NCBI RefSeq assembly: GCF_002954765.1 | Contig: NZ_MTPW01000001.1 | Location: 186,001 to 250,000 of the forward strand | Length of the DNA stretch: 64,000 nucleotides | Reading direction: 5' to 3' | DNA from: Nonlabens arenilitoris | GTDB taxonomy: Bacteria > Bacteroidota > Bacteroidia > Flavobacteriales > Flavobacteriaceae | In this document: positions 40,092 to 49,636 of the stretch, one piece after another | How the letters are laid out: every line of letters starts with the position of its first letter | Numbering within the stretch: the stretch's first letter is position 1 | Position numbers and translations under genes: made by a program | Notes under the pieces: model-generated | Told to the model about the DNA's origin: nothing | Database searches by the model: none | The model's input: the letters and a program-made list of their open reading frames with translations, nothing else

Positions 40092-41528
40092 CTATCCCGC
40101 AGGATTAAAATCGTCAGTCACATCTACGGCACCAAATTCAGTTAACACACGATCTGTAACTATAAACCAGTCAAAATTGAAGTATGCAGGTACTGTAGCA
40201 CTACTACTACCTGGTGTAATTCTTAATTCCAGTACATTATTAATATTTGTTTGACCAGGAATGAATCCATTAAGTCTCACTGCGTGTAGTTTCCAATTAC
40301 CACCAGTGTTTGCATTTGATCCTTGTAAACTTCTTCTGTTTGAAGAACTGGTACCACCTATATATATCTTAAATGCCATATCTGTATTTTCTGTATTCAT
40401 CCAGAAATGTAAAACCGGATTATCACCATAATTACCTGAATCTAAAATATTTGCTACAGTAGGACTTGTTGACGTTTGATGAACTTTTGCACGAGCTACA
40501 GTTGAACTAGTTGACGTATTCATTTCTAAAGCGTAGTAATCATTACCTGGGAAAGGTGGTGGAGCTACATTACCATTTATTGATGCCACAGCATTAGGAT
40601 CTTTACTGAAATCAACTACAAATACAGAACTAGGATCTGAATCAAATTCATATAGTTGTTCAAACTGTCCATTGATATAAGGCAAACCAGATTCTGTTAT
40701 TGTTCCTCCACCTTGAAAATTAAGATTTACATCAACATAGCCAGTAACCACAGATGATGGCACGTCAAATCTAATTTCTGTTGGTGACTGACTATTAATT
40801 GTAATAGGTGTTCCGTCTACATCACCATCCGTAATTAGGTTCATATCTTGTCCTGTAACAATCACCTCATTATCACGAGTTAATACTGCTGGAAAACCAC
40901 CAATAGTAGGTTGTGGTAAAATAACCTCAAAATTAGTAGCAGCTACTATTGAAGCTTCACCAGACGCTGTTAAGTAGGTTAAAACGACATCAACAAAACC
41001 TACATTATTAGGTACTCTAACGACTAAAGCTTGTTCTTCTTGAAACTCTATAGTTCCAGCGGTGCCACCGAAGTTTACACCTGTCACACCAACAAGATCA
41101 GTTCCTATAATATTAATTATTGAATTGACATCAGCAGTTGCAGGTAATGCTGTAGTTACTGTAGGTATAGGATAAGTTACAGTAAGAGATTGTTGACTTA
41201 CTGCTTCTTTACCTTGCTCAGTGACCACCTTTATAACACCAGAAACAGCATTGTTAGGGACCTGAATTTGTAAACGTTGACCTGTTATACGAGATGTAAT
41301 TGTTGCTTCAACTTCACCTATATATGCTTCTGTTGAAAAATTTAAAAACGTACCATCAATATCTACTAATGAGTTGACGGCAGCTGTCCCTGGCGAAAAG
41401 CCAGTTATAGTAGGCTGTTCAGCTTTAATTTCTGCAACAGTCTGATCGATTTCTACATCTGCATCACAGGCTATTAGTATTACAGCCATAACAGATAAAA
41501 CTGTCAATATTTTATACAAATTTTTCAT
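40092..41528 (-). CDS. IPT/TIG-domain surface lipoprotein, likely glycan-binding (SusE-position)
   Basis: A 478-aa lipoprotein with its lipid cysteine near residue 21, then DADVEID (acidic surface export). Three tandem Ig-like IPT/TIG repeats begin PTITGFSPGTAAV, PTVTTALPATADV and PTIGGFPAVLTRDN (about residues 39, 127 and 210). A C-terminal domain of about 180 residues with aromatic positions follows. In Bacteroidota loci a lipoprotein with this layout at this position usually binds the target glycan. It follows PL6 by 11 nt, in the operon SusC-SusD-PL6-this. Confidence 0.8.
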   Translation of the reverse strand: MKNLYKILTVLSVMAVILIACDADVEIDQTVAEIKAEQPTITGFSPGTAAVNSLVDIDGTFLNFSTEAYIGEVEATITSRITGQRLQIQVPNNAVSGVIKVVTEQGKEAVSQQSLTVTYPIPTVTTALPATADVNSIINIIGTDLVGVTGVNFGGTAGTIEFQEEQALVVRVPNNVGFVDVVLTYLTASGEASIVAATNFEVILPQPTIGGFPAVLTRDNEVIVTGQDMNLITDGDVDGTPITINSQSPTEIRFDVPSSVVTGYVDVNLNFQGGGTITESGLPYINGQFEQLYEFDSDPSSVFVVDFSKDPNAVASINGNVAPPPFPGNDYYALEMNTSTSSTVARAKVHQTSTSPTVANILDSGNYGDNPVLHFWMNTENTDMAFKIYIGGTSSSNRRSLQGSNANTGGNWKLHAVRLNGFIPGQTNINNVLELRITPGSSSATVPAYFNFDWFIVTDRVLTEFGAVDVTDDFNPAG

Positions 41529-41539
41529 TATTGAACTTT

Positions 41540-43939
41540 TTAATCGTTATTAATTAATCCTATATTTTTTTGATCAGTACCGGCGTTTATAAGACCTGAT
41601 CCATTTTTAACTTTAAAGTTTTCTGTGTTTTCCCATTTGGGATTGAAACGCTCTAAATTGATTTCTTGAGCATTTGCACTCAATTTTACTTTACCACTAT
41701 TAAATACTACACAATTTTCTATGACATGGTTGTTTCCCTTAAGATGAACGATACTAGAGGTCGCTCTAGAATTATCTATAACAGAATTTTTAATATGAAC
41801 ATTCTCAATTCCATTCACCTTAATGATTCTTCCTTTATCTGAATCATCAACTCTATAGAAAATACAGTGATCAATTAAAAGATGACCACCTCTAGTACCT
41901 GGATCGATACCTGATCTTGTATAATTTATCGCAAACTGATCAATATCAATGAATGAGCTATTTTCTATTCTAATATGCTCTGCATTGTATTTTCCAGTTT
42001 CATCATTTTCATAAGAAAGATTAAGTCCTCGATAAGAATCTTTAAACCTTGAGTTCTTAATTGAAATGGTATCTGCTTTAGTACCTGCATATGCTTTAAA
42101 AATAGCACCACCATCAGTATTTTTGAAATTTATAAATGTGACATCTTCTAAGTAAAGACTATATAAATCACTTGATGGGTTATTAGAAGATGTAATACCA
42201 TATTTAACCGTTTCAGACGTAGTATATCCATCAATATGAATTCCTTTAATCTTTAGTTCGTTTGCACCATTTAATCTGAAAATGTATTGAGGTGCCTTAT
42301 CCGCCTCTTCACTAATTTTTAAAAAGGTTTTATCATTTCCACGCCCTATGATGGTAAGGTTTTGAGAAAGTTTAATTGCTTTAGTAATAAAATAGTTTCC
42401 TTCTGTCAATTTAAGAATGGTAGGTCCAGACATATTCTTAATTGCTTTTTCTAGAGTTTTCTCTCCTGGCTCAACATCTAAAACTGTAACAGCAATATCT
42501 TTTGATAAGTTTCTAAGTTCATCTATTTTAATAAAACTAACACCTGCTTGTGAAGTTAATGCGATAGCTGGCTTAAAATTACCTGGGACAATCGCGCCTG
42601 CTCTAAGTTGAGACCTCAATGCTCCAGTAGCATCTACTCTCACCTTGGGACTAGTTTTCACTCCAGCTAGTAACGCATCACTGTCTGCCGTTGGAATATA
42701 GATCCCATTAGCCGCTTCTAATTTAAAATCAACAACATCTACACCGTTAAAATCTTCTATTAACGTGGAGTTCACCTTATTTCCAGCCATCGAAATACCA
42801 CTGATGTCATCACCAGATAATATGGCTAAACCTCTATTTGAATTATAGATTAAGTTATTTTCAAACTTTGTATTTACTGGTGCAACGGTAGCATTACTTC
42901 TAGAACCTATACCTAGCGTGACTGGAGAGCAGTTTATTATTGTATTGTTTTGAATAATTCCATCCACAACTGGATCGTATTCATTTAACTCAGAATTAGG
43001 TATTCCATTCATTACACAAATCGGAGCGCGTAAGTCCTTTCCTGTTGTTCCTATAATAATATTATTACGTATAATATTACCTTTATTGATCATTCTGATA
43101 CCGCCTGTTTTAGGGAGATTATTACCTATAATAACATTACCTTCTATGATATTATAATCACCATGTCGTAAAGTAATTGTCCCTTCACTTTCTAGTATCA
43201 AATTATTACGCACTACGTTGTGTGCAGATTTAATAGAGATTATCTCCATCTCACCACTACATCTCTCAAAAAAATTGTTTTCTACAATAGTTCTAGAAGA
43301 TTGTTTTGAATAGGTAGATGTACCTATTCTAATGGTTTCTCCACCGTTAAAACCTAATGGTAAACGTTCTCCAAAATAATTATGATCTATTCTGTGATTA
43401 TTAACAATACTATTCTTCAAACGTACCGCTATTGCAGGTCCTTTATTAAGTTTCCCTAAAAGGCTACAGTGATCTATTCTATTATTTTTACCATGTAAAG
43501 CGATGTAATAATTAGTAATATCTCTAGAGTCTGGATTTACATTTATTATAGCACTGTTAGTTAATCTAGAATTAGTTGCAGGTGTATCACTATCTGCCTC
43601 AAAGCGTACGACATTATTTTTACCAACATTTCCATTTTCAAACCATAATCCATGTACTTCTAGATAATCACCACCTATTCTCAAAGTTGAATTCCCTGTA
43701 AGCTTAACACTTCCTGCTGTTTCCGATCTTAATACAATAGGCTTTTGTGCAGTTCCTATTGCTTTAAATTTTATTTCGACATCTTTCCATTCTTTATTGA
43801 TCATTACAATGGTGTCGCCCGGTTGCGCATTTTTAATAGCTTGAGAAAGTTCACTTGCATCACTAACAGGTATAGTCTGCGCTTTCGCGAAAGCGAGACA
43901 CAAAAGAAACCAAATGACTATATTGACTTTAATTTTCAT
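41540..43939 (-). CDS. PL6-family alginate lyase, second paralogue
   Basis: A 799-aa, two-domain PL6 enzyme. Calcium-binding acids lie in SGEMEIIS, with catalytic Lys237 (ISIKS) and Arg258 (TLRHG), the same 21-residue spacing as the other PL6. The C-terminal half is a second beta-helix. It has a cleavable signal peptide (LCLAFAKA-QT) instead of a lipobox, so it should be soluble in the periplasm or secreted, unlike the first PL6 lipoprotein. Its ATG overlaps the SusD stop (TAATG). A dispersed palindrome encodes the signal-peptidase site. Confidence 0.93.
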   Translation of the reverse strand: MKIKVNIVIWFLLCLAFAKAQTIPVSDASELSQAIKNAQPGDTIVMINKEWKDVEIKFKAIGTAQKPIVLRSETAGSVKLTGNSTLRIGGDYLEVHGLWFENGNVGKNNVVRFEADSDTPATNSRLTNSAIINVNPDSRDITNYYIALHGKNNRIDHCSLLGKLNKGPAIAVRLKNSIVNNHRIDHNYFGERLPLGFNGGETIRIGTSTYSKQSSRTIVENNFFERCSGEMEIISIKSAHNVVRNNLILESEGTITLRHGDYNIIEGNVIIGNNLPKTGGIRMINKGNIIRNNIIIGTTGKDLRAPICVMNGIPNSELNEYDPVVDGIIQNNTIINCSPVTLGIGSRSNATVAPVNTKFENNLIYNSNRGLAILSGDDISGISMAGNKVNSTLIEDFNGVDVVDFKLEAANGIYIPTADSDALLAGVKTSPKVRVDATGALRSQLRAGAIVPGNFKPAIALTSQAGVSFIKIDELRNLSKDIAVTVLDVEPGEKTLEKAIKNMSGPTILKLTEGNYFITKAIKLSQNLTIIGRGNDKTFLKISEEADKAPQYIFRLNGANELKIKGIHIDGYTTSETVKYGITSSNNPSSDLYSLYLEDVTFINFKNTDGGAIFKAYAGTKADTISIKNSRFKDSYRGLNLSYENDETGKYNAEHIRIENSSFIDIDQFAINYTRSGIDPGTRGGHLLIDHCIFYRVDDSDKGRIIKVNGIENVHIKNSVIDNSRATSSIVHLKGNNHVIENCVVFNSGKVKLSANAQEINLERFNPKWENTENFKVKNGSGLINAGTDQKNIGLINND
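43880..43895. repeat. Dispersed palindrome, copy 10 (exact)
   Basis: An exact copy that encodes AFAKA at the end of the second PL6 signal peptide. Confidence 0.9.
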
Positions 43940-45429
43940 TAATACCCTACATTTTGTGCAACTGATGGATTTAAATCTATCTCATACTGAGGTATAGGTA
44001 ATAGAGTTTGAAACTGCTGAATAGGTTGGGTATTAAATGCAGGTTCATTAGGATCATTGTATTGAAAATCAGTGGCAAAATGATTGTTCATTACGGTAAC
44101 AGCACGGCCGGTGCGCAGAAGGTCAAACCATCTATGGTTTTCAAAAGCAAATTCTTTACGTCTTTCTTCTTCTAATGCAAGTTTAAAATCAAAGTAAGTG
44201 CTGGTCTGTGCTGAAGTTAGAACTGGTTGTCCTGCTCTTAATTTCACGTCATCAACAAGACCTATCGCCTCTGTATTAGGGCCACCATTATTTTCATTTA
44301 TTGCCTCAGCCAATAGTAATATTACATCTGCATATCTTGATATTACCCAATCATTAGGAGCATCATCAACATTAGAAAATGTACTGTTATACTTACTAAC
44401 AAATCTTTCTATATTAGTATTCCCACTATTGTCTACCCAAGAAACTGCAAAATTTGTTCTTGCTCTAGGGTCATTTGTGGCATATAAAGTTTCCATACCT
44501 TCAGTAGGTACATTTAACTCATCACCACCACCAAAAATGACAGCATTCTCACTTTGTAATGGAGAGAAAAGATTTGCAAAAGGTGAGCCTAATCCTAGAA
44601 GGCCTGATTGATATCTTACTGCAAATATAATTTCATCGTTATATTCATTATTAAAATCAAATACGTCTTCATAATTATCTAGTAACATTTTACCGCTTAA
44701 AGTGGCTACATCTCTTAACACTATTTCTGCCCTCGCAACACTAGTTGCAGAACCTTCTGTTAAAAGTGCTTTTCCCAATTCTGCTCCTGCAGCCCATTTT
44801 GTGGCACGACCTACTTCACTACTACCGTATTCTTCTGGTAAGTTTTCATAGGCAAATTCTAAATCTTCAATAATCACTTCATAAGCCTCTTCAATACTTT
44901 TACGTTCTAAATTTCTAGCGTCAGCAGCGTCAATACTTTCAGTTATTACAAATACACCACCATATAATCTTACTAAATTAAATAAGGAATGTGCTCTTAA
45001 GAAACGTGCTTCTCCTTCATATTGTGCTGCCAGATCTATATCATCAACAACCGCTAGGTTTTCTAAAACATGGTTACTTAGACCTATAGTTTTATAACTA
45101 GCTCTCCAATAACTAGCTGTAAATTCATTTAAAGGATTAGAAACAAATCGATCTAATTGTCTATACGGAACATTTGCATTTACCGAATTATCAAAACTAA
45201 GTTGGGTATTATCACTACGTAATTCTGTCACTACCCATTCATCTAATTGTTTAAGGTGTAATGAATTATAGATCCCTATAACACCTAGGTTAACTTCATT
45301 AGTATTAGAATAAAAACCATCTGCACCTATATCTGATATGGGCTGTAAATCTATAGGATCATCACAAGATTGAAAACCTACAATTATGGCTACTACTGCT
45401 GTTATTTTAATTATATAATTCTTCATCAT
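43939..45429 (-). CDS. SusD/RagB-family outer-membrane lipoprotein (second pair)
   Basis: The start at 45429 (MMKNYIIK) lies 11 nt after the SusC stop and gives a normal lipoprotein signal ending in FQSC, then DDPIDLQ (acidic surface export). An in-frame upstream start would overlap SusC and add a hydrophilic leader. About 496 aa. Family segments are YEGEARFLRAHSLFNLVRLYGGV and, near the end, EERRKEFAFENHRWFDLLRTG. It is coupled to SusC before it and PL6 after it, so alginate oligomers are the likely ligand. Confidence 0.94.
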   Translation of the reverse strand: MMKNYIIKITAVVAIIVGFQSCDDPIDLQPISDIGADGFYSNTNEVNLGVIGIYNSLHLKQLDEWVVTELRSDNTQLSFDNSVNANVPYRQLDRFVSNPLNEFTASYWRASYKTIGLSNHVLENLAVVDDIDLAAQYEGEARFLRAHSLFNLVRLYGGVFVITESIDAADARNLERKSIEEAYEVIIEDLEFAYENLPEEYGSSEVGRATKWAAGAELGKALLTEGSATSVARAEIVLRDVATLSGKMLLDNYEDVFDFNNEYNDEIIFAVRYQSGLLGLGSPFANLFSPLQSENAVIFGGGDELNVPTEGMETLYATNDPRARTNFAVSWVDNSGNTNIERFVSKYNSTFSNVDDAPNDWVISRYADVILLLAEAINENNGGPNTEAIGLVDDVKLRAGQPVLTSAQTSTYFDFKLALEEERRKEFAFENHRWFDLLRTGRAVTVMNNHFATDFQYNDPNEPAFNTQPIQQFQTLLPIPQYEIDLNPSVAQNVGY

Positions 45430-45439
45430 TGTTTTATTT

Positions 45440-48400
45440 TTAGAAAGTAATATCAATTCCTGCTGCAAATTGTCTAGTTAAAGGGTCAGCACCTCTTTGA
45501 TAACCTGACACTAATGGAGATGCATATTGACTAGAAGTACGCAGTGCTTCAGGATTATTTCCATAATAATCATCTGCAAAAAAGTAAAGCAAGTTTTGAG
45601 CTGATGCAAAAATCCTTACAGAATCAAGACCTAAAGTTTCTGTTACTTTATCATTAAAAGTATATCCAAAAACCGCTTCCCTTAATGCGATATAACTAGC
45701 GTCTTGAATTAGATAGTCTGTAGCGGTCCATTCACGACCATTTCTACCAGTAGGTAAAGATGCTGGGACATCCTCGTGTACCCATCTATTTTGTAAAAAG
45801 TCACTTTGTAGAGTTCTAGTTTCAAGATAAAAACCATCACCATAGTACACTTCAGCTCCATGACTACCTTGCCATAAGAAGTAAAGGTCAAAGCCTTTAT
45901 ATTTTAAGGTGTTACTAATTCCCCATGTAAAATCAGGGAATGGACTTCCTAATGTAGTTCTATCTGCAGTAGTTATTACACCATCACCATTGATATCTGC
46001 TACTCTAATACCACCAGGAGCATCCTCTGCAGAGCTTGCATTCATTGGGTCATCAATCTCTGCCTGACTTTGCCATACACCTATAGAACGATATCCATAA
46101 AATTGTATCGCCTCTTCTCCTACTCGAGAAATATACTGATCTTCTCTTTCTCCATTATTAATGAATTGTTCTTCACCACCAAGAGAAATTAATTTATTTT
46201 GATTTGTACTAATATTAGCAGATGCTACCCAATTCAATTCCCCAAAGTCAAAGTTTGTTGTTACAACAAACTCAAAACCTTGATTTTGAATCTTACCTAC
46301 ATTATTAATAAAACTATCGTGTCCGGTAGCATAAGATACGTTTTGGTTAAGTAATAAGTCTTGAGTTAAGGCATAATAATAATCTGCTGTAAATGAGATT
46401 CTCTTGTCCAGAATAGAAGCATCAATCCCTAGATCATATGAGTCCGTTTGTTCCCAGCTGATACTTCTGTTAGCAAGAACATCCCCATTTTCTGCAAGAC
46501 CAGATATGATAGATCCAGCACCTTCACCTAAAGAATAGTTAGTAGGGAATAAAAGGTTAGTAAAAGAATAGTTGTCAATATTATTGTTTCCTACAACACC
46601 ATAACTAGCTCTTAATTTTAATTGATTTAAGAATGATATATTCTCATTGAAAAATTTCTCATTGTGCACATTCCATCCAGCACTTGCCGATGGGAAGAAA
46701 CCATATTTGTTGTTTGGACCAAAAAGAGAGCTACCATCTACTCTTGCTGCAAATGATACTAAATATTTATTATCAAAACCATAGTTCACACGTGCTAATC
46801 CAGACAATAATCCTATTTCTTCTTTAAGAGTAAAAGTATTATCTGCGTCAATGATGGTCGCTGCATTAATAGTTGAGATATAATCTGTAGGGAAATTAGA
46901 ACCTAGAATTGAAGATGTTTTTAGAAATGTATATTCATAAGTACCTCCTAATAAAGCATTGAAATCATGTTTTCCTCTAGAATAATTATAGTCTAATGTA
47001 TGTTCTGTGATAACTCTATTACGAATAGAATTCACATCTTCAGAGAAGGACTGACCATCTCTTCTAGCGATTGAGTTTCTAAACTCCTCATCATTTCTCA
47101 TTCTTAAATAAGCACCAATTCTACCTTTATAATTAAGATTCTTTGCTACTTTCCAGTCTAGCTTACCATCTGCTACAAATCGATATTCGTATCTAACACG
47201 TTTCTCATTTTCTAGTCGAGCTAACGGATTGTTATTATTAGTTCCCCAGATACTAGATTGAGTAAAGTCTTGTTGTACACCATTTTCATCTATATAACTA
47301 AAATCTATATTTCTAAAGTGTCTAGCATGAGCATAGCTACCTACTGGTTCTCCAGTTAAATCGCTAGAGAATTGATTGTGACGTGGAGCAAAAAAACCAT
47401 AATTACGAGCAAAATCGGAAAACTGTTGAGCACTACGACGCTGTCTAGAATAGGAAGGCCTAAAGTTTAAACCTAGTTTTACTTTATCACTCAGTTTAGT
47501 ATTAAATCTAGCTTGAAGATTTAAAGCACGATATTCATTATCTTTTACTAATCCTTCATCCTGTACAAACTGACCAGAGAAATAATATTTAGTAAGTCTA
47601 CTTCCTCCACCTACATCAAATTGATAATTTTGTATTGTGACATCTTCTCTTTTTGCCTCTTCTAGCCAGTCTGTCCCATTACCACTTGCACTTGTGTTTT
47701 GAGCTAAAATACGTCGAGCAATTTCTAGATTTGAATAACCTATCACAGCAGGATCACGATTTTCATTAAGAGCATTGGCATTTTCTGCTATTTGCCTTTC
47801 ATTACGAGTAAAATCTGTAAACTCAGTAGTATTTAATAAATCTGGTAACCTTAATACTGATTTTACACCTGTAAAAGCCTTAAAACTAAAACTAGGTTCT
47901 CCATCACCGTCTTTTGTTGTGACTAGTATAACTCCATTTGCACCACGAGAACCATATAATGCAGCAGAACTAGCATCTTTAAGAACTTCAATTGATTTAA
48001 TTGAACTAGGATTAATAAATTCTAAAGCATCTTCAATCGGGAAACCATCTACTACAATTAATGGACTGCTGCTAGCTGTTATTGAGGAAAGTCCACGTAT
48101 ACTAATCTGTGGTGCCTCACCTACTTGACCTGATGTATTTGTTATTTGTACACCAGCAAGTTTTCCTTTAAGAGCATCTGCAACGCCAGAATACGATAGA
48201 TCATCTAAGTTTTCATTTTTAAGTTGAGCTACTGAATTTGTTAAGTTACTCTTTGAAGATTTTCCATATGCCACAACAATTACTTGATCTAAGGTCTCTT
48301 GATCTTCTTGCATAATGACTTCAAAAAAGTTCTTATCACCTACAAGAACATTGACCGTTTTAAAACCTAAAGAACTTACAACTAGAACATCATCTGGTTT

Positions 48401-48592
48401 TGCCTGAATGGTAAACTTACCATCCAGATCAGTGACAGAGGCTCTATTTGTATTCAAAATTTGAATAGTAGCACCCAGAATAGGTTCTAGGTCTGCACCT
48501 GAAGTCACTGTCCCAGTAACTTCTTTTAAGTCTTGTGCCAAGGAAATAATAGGCAAAATAAATAGACAGATGATGAAAAGAATTTTTCTCAT
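45440..48592 (-). CDS. SusC/RagA-family TonB-dependent transporter (second pair)
   Basis: The start chosen is ATG 48592, since MRKILFIICLF begins the signal peptide. The frame stays open upstream, but those residues are not signal-like. About 1050 aa: signal peptide, carboxypeptidase-like domain (GTVTSGADLEPILGATIQI), TonB box region (TLDQVIVVAYG), plug (SIEVLKDASSAALYGSRGANGVI) and a barrel ending in FAAGIDITF. It heads SusC-SusD-PL6-TIG and probably imports alginate oligosaccharides. No hybrid sensor is adjacent. The FadR-type gene lies upstream on the same strand. Confidence 0.95.
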   Translation of the reverse strand: MRKILFIICLFILPIISLAQDLKEVTGTVTSGADLEPILGATIQILNTNRASVTDLDGKFTIQAKPDDVLVVSSLGFKTVNVLVGDKNFFEVIMQEDQETLDQVIVVAYGKSSKSNLTNSVAQLKNENLDDLSYSGVADALKGKLAGVQITNTSGQVGEAPQISIRGLSSITASSSPLIVVDGFPIEDALEFINPSSIKSIEVLKDASSAALYGSRGANGVILVTTKDGDGEPSFSFKAFTGVKSVLRLPDLLNTTEFTDFTRNERQIAENANALNENRDPAVIGYSNLEIARRILAQNTSASGNGTDWLEEAKREDVTIQNYQFDVGGGSRLTKYYFSGQFVQDEGLVKDNEYRALNLQARFNTKLSDKVKLGLNFRPSYSRQRRSAQQFSDFARNYGFFAPRHNQFSSDLTGEPVGSYAHARHFRNIDFSYIDENGVQQDFTQSSIWGTNNNNPLARLENEKRVRYEYRFVADGKLDWKVAKNLNYKGRIGAYLRMRNDEEFRNSIARRDGQSFSEDVNSIRNRVITEHTLDYNYSRGKHDFNALLGGTYEYTFLKTSSILGSNFPTDYISTINAATIIDADNTFTLKEEIGLLSGLARVNYGFDNKYLVSFAARVDGSSLFGPNNKYGFFPSASAGWNVHNEKFFNENISFLNQLKLRASYGVVGNNNIDNYSFTNLLFPTNYSLGEGAGSIISGLAENGDVLANRSISWEQTDSYDLGIDASILDKRISFTADYYYALTQDLLLNQNVSYATGHDSFINNVGKIQNQGFEFVVTTNFDFGELNWVASANISTNQNKLISLGGEEQFINNGEREDQYISRVGEEAIQFYGYRSIGVWQSQAEIDDPMNASSAEDAPGGIRVADINGDGVITTADRTTLGSPFPDFTWGISNTLKYKGFDLYFLWQGSHGAEVYYGDGFYLETRTLQSDFLQNRWVHEDVPASLPTGRNGREWTATDYLIQDASYIALREAVFGYTFNDKVTETLGLDSVRIFASAQNLLYFFADDYYGNNPEALRTSSQYASPLVSGYQRGADPLTRQFAAGIDITF

Positions 48593-48635
48593 AAAAACAT
48601 TTTGTTTCACAGAAATCCTCACCCATATAAATAGA

Positions 48636-48647
48636 GTCAAATTTGAC
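48636..48647. promoter_or_regulatory. 12-bp palindrome in the second SusC leader
   Basis: GTCAAATTTGAC is a perfect palindrome 44 nt before the SusC start. It may be an operator, though AT-rich palindromes of this size can occur by chance. Confidence 0.3.
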
Positions 48648-48737
48648 AAATACTTAAGAGCAAAATCCCCTAAGACCATCTATTTTTACAAAGTGAAAGA
48701 GTTCTACTCTTTTATTAATTATTTATTACTTAATGTG

Positions 48738-48765
48738 AATAGCACGAGTGGCAGCTCGTGCTATT
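48738..48765. terminator. Strong hairpin between the FadR-type gene and the second SusC
   Basis: AATAGCACGAG and CTCGTGCTATT form an 11-bp stem with the loop TGGCAG. The T run follows on the plus strand, while on the minus strand (the direction of both flanking genes) an A run precedes it and no T run follows. Minus-strand termination is therefore uncertain. Confidence 0.55.
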
Positions 48766-48773
48766 TTTTATTA

Positions 48774-49493
48774 TTACTTTTTTGTGTATTTGCGTAATGC
48801 AGCAAAGTGAATATTTAAAGCTTCAAGAGCATCGTCACTTTTTTTATTTTTTATAGCTTCTACGATATCCGTATGTTCACCTACTAACTTAATGGCTTGT
48901 GTACGATCACATATATCTTCTTTATTAAAGTGTCCAATGATATCTGGTACAATAATTTTCATTAATCCATATAAAACTGAATTTTCACTAGCCTTTACAA
49001 TGGCTAAGTGAAATTTCATATCTTCTATTAATGATGGTAATCCGTTAGTAATGCAGTCTACAAAGTTTTGATGTGCTTTTTCTAACTGTTTAAGAGACTC
49101 TTTGGTACATCTAGTAGCAGCCATTTGAACTGCATGAGATTCTATGATTACCCTAGTTTCAACTAGCGAGTTAAAATCTGGTGTATCTAAATCGAGAATA
49201 TCATTCATCATGGTATTTATAGAAGGCACACCTATACCGGTAATGATGGAACCACTTTGCGGTAGTGTCTCGATAATCCCATAAAATTCTAATTTCTGGA
49301 TTCCAGCTCTTATCTGGTTGCGACTTACACCTAGTTTTTCTGATAGTTTTCTCTCTGATGGTAACTTATCTCCTGCATCTAAATTGTGCTTTTTTATAAG
49401 TGCACGTATTTCACTAACCACATCAGTTTCAGGAGCGACATCGATTTCGTATTCCTGCTCTGGAGTTACTAATTTAAGACCATGTTCTATCAT
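48774..49493 (-). CDS. FadR-subfamily GntR transcriptional regulator of uronate catabolism
   Basis: A 239-aa protein. The N-terminal winged helix (GDKLPSERKLSEKLGVSRNQIRAGIQKLE, about 41-70) is GntR-type. The C-terminal all-helical FCD domain has metal-site candidates in DMKFHLAIV, GEHTDIVEAI and HFAAL. A tandem TTGGTTTACCAA operator begins 18 nt before the start and recurs before two uronate operons. It is therefore probably an autoregulated repressor that responds to a uronate or to KDG. The effector is inferred. Confidence 0.92.
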   Translation of the reverse strand: MIEHGLKLVTPEQEYEIDVAPETDVVSEIRALIKKHNLDAGDKLPSERKLSEKLGVSRNQIRAGIQKLEFYGIIETLPQSGSIITGIGVPSINTMMNDILDLDTPDFNSLVETRVIIESHAVQMAATRCTKESLKQLEKAHQNFVDCITNGLPSLIEDMKFHLAIVKASENSVLYGLMKIIVPDIIGHFNKEDICDRTQAIKLVGEHTDIVEAIKNKKSDDALEALNIHFAALRKYTKK

Positions 49494-49510
49494 AAAACTA
49501 TTATTAAATG

Positions 49511-49538
49511 AATTGGTTTACCAATCTGGTTGCCCAAA
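49511..49538. promoter_or_regulatory. Tandem FadR/UxuR-type operator before the regulator gene
   Basis: Identical over 28 bp to 12908-12935: AATTGGTTTACCAAT then CTGGTTGCCCA. It overlaps the putative TTTG of the -7 box and suggests autoregulation. Confidence 0.72.
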
Positions 49539-49636
49539 TTAAAGTGATATCATAGATATTTCCAAATATTAATGCCCTTTAATTTTCAAAGTGGCCATAT
49601 TTAACAACTTTAATTGCTAAATTGTTAATAACGTTT

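Noticed and set aside
44198..44611. 137-codon plus-strand frame opposite the second SusD
   Set aside because: It lies wholly antisense to a clear SusD gene, and its composition is what a mirrored SusD gives.
47775..48128. 117-codon plus-strand frame opposite the second SusC
   Set aside because: Antisense to the conserved plug domain of SusC. Similar mirror frames occur opposite the first SusC.
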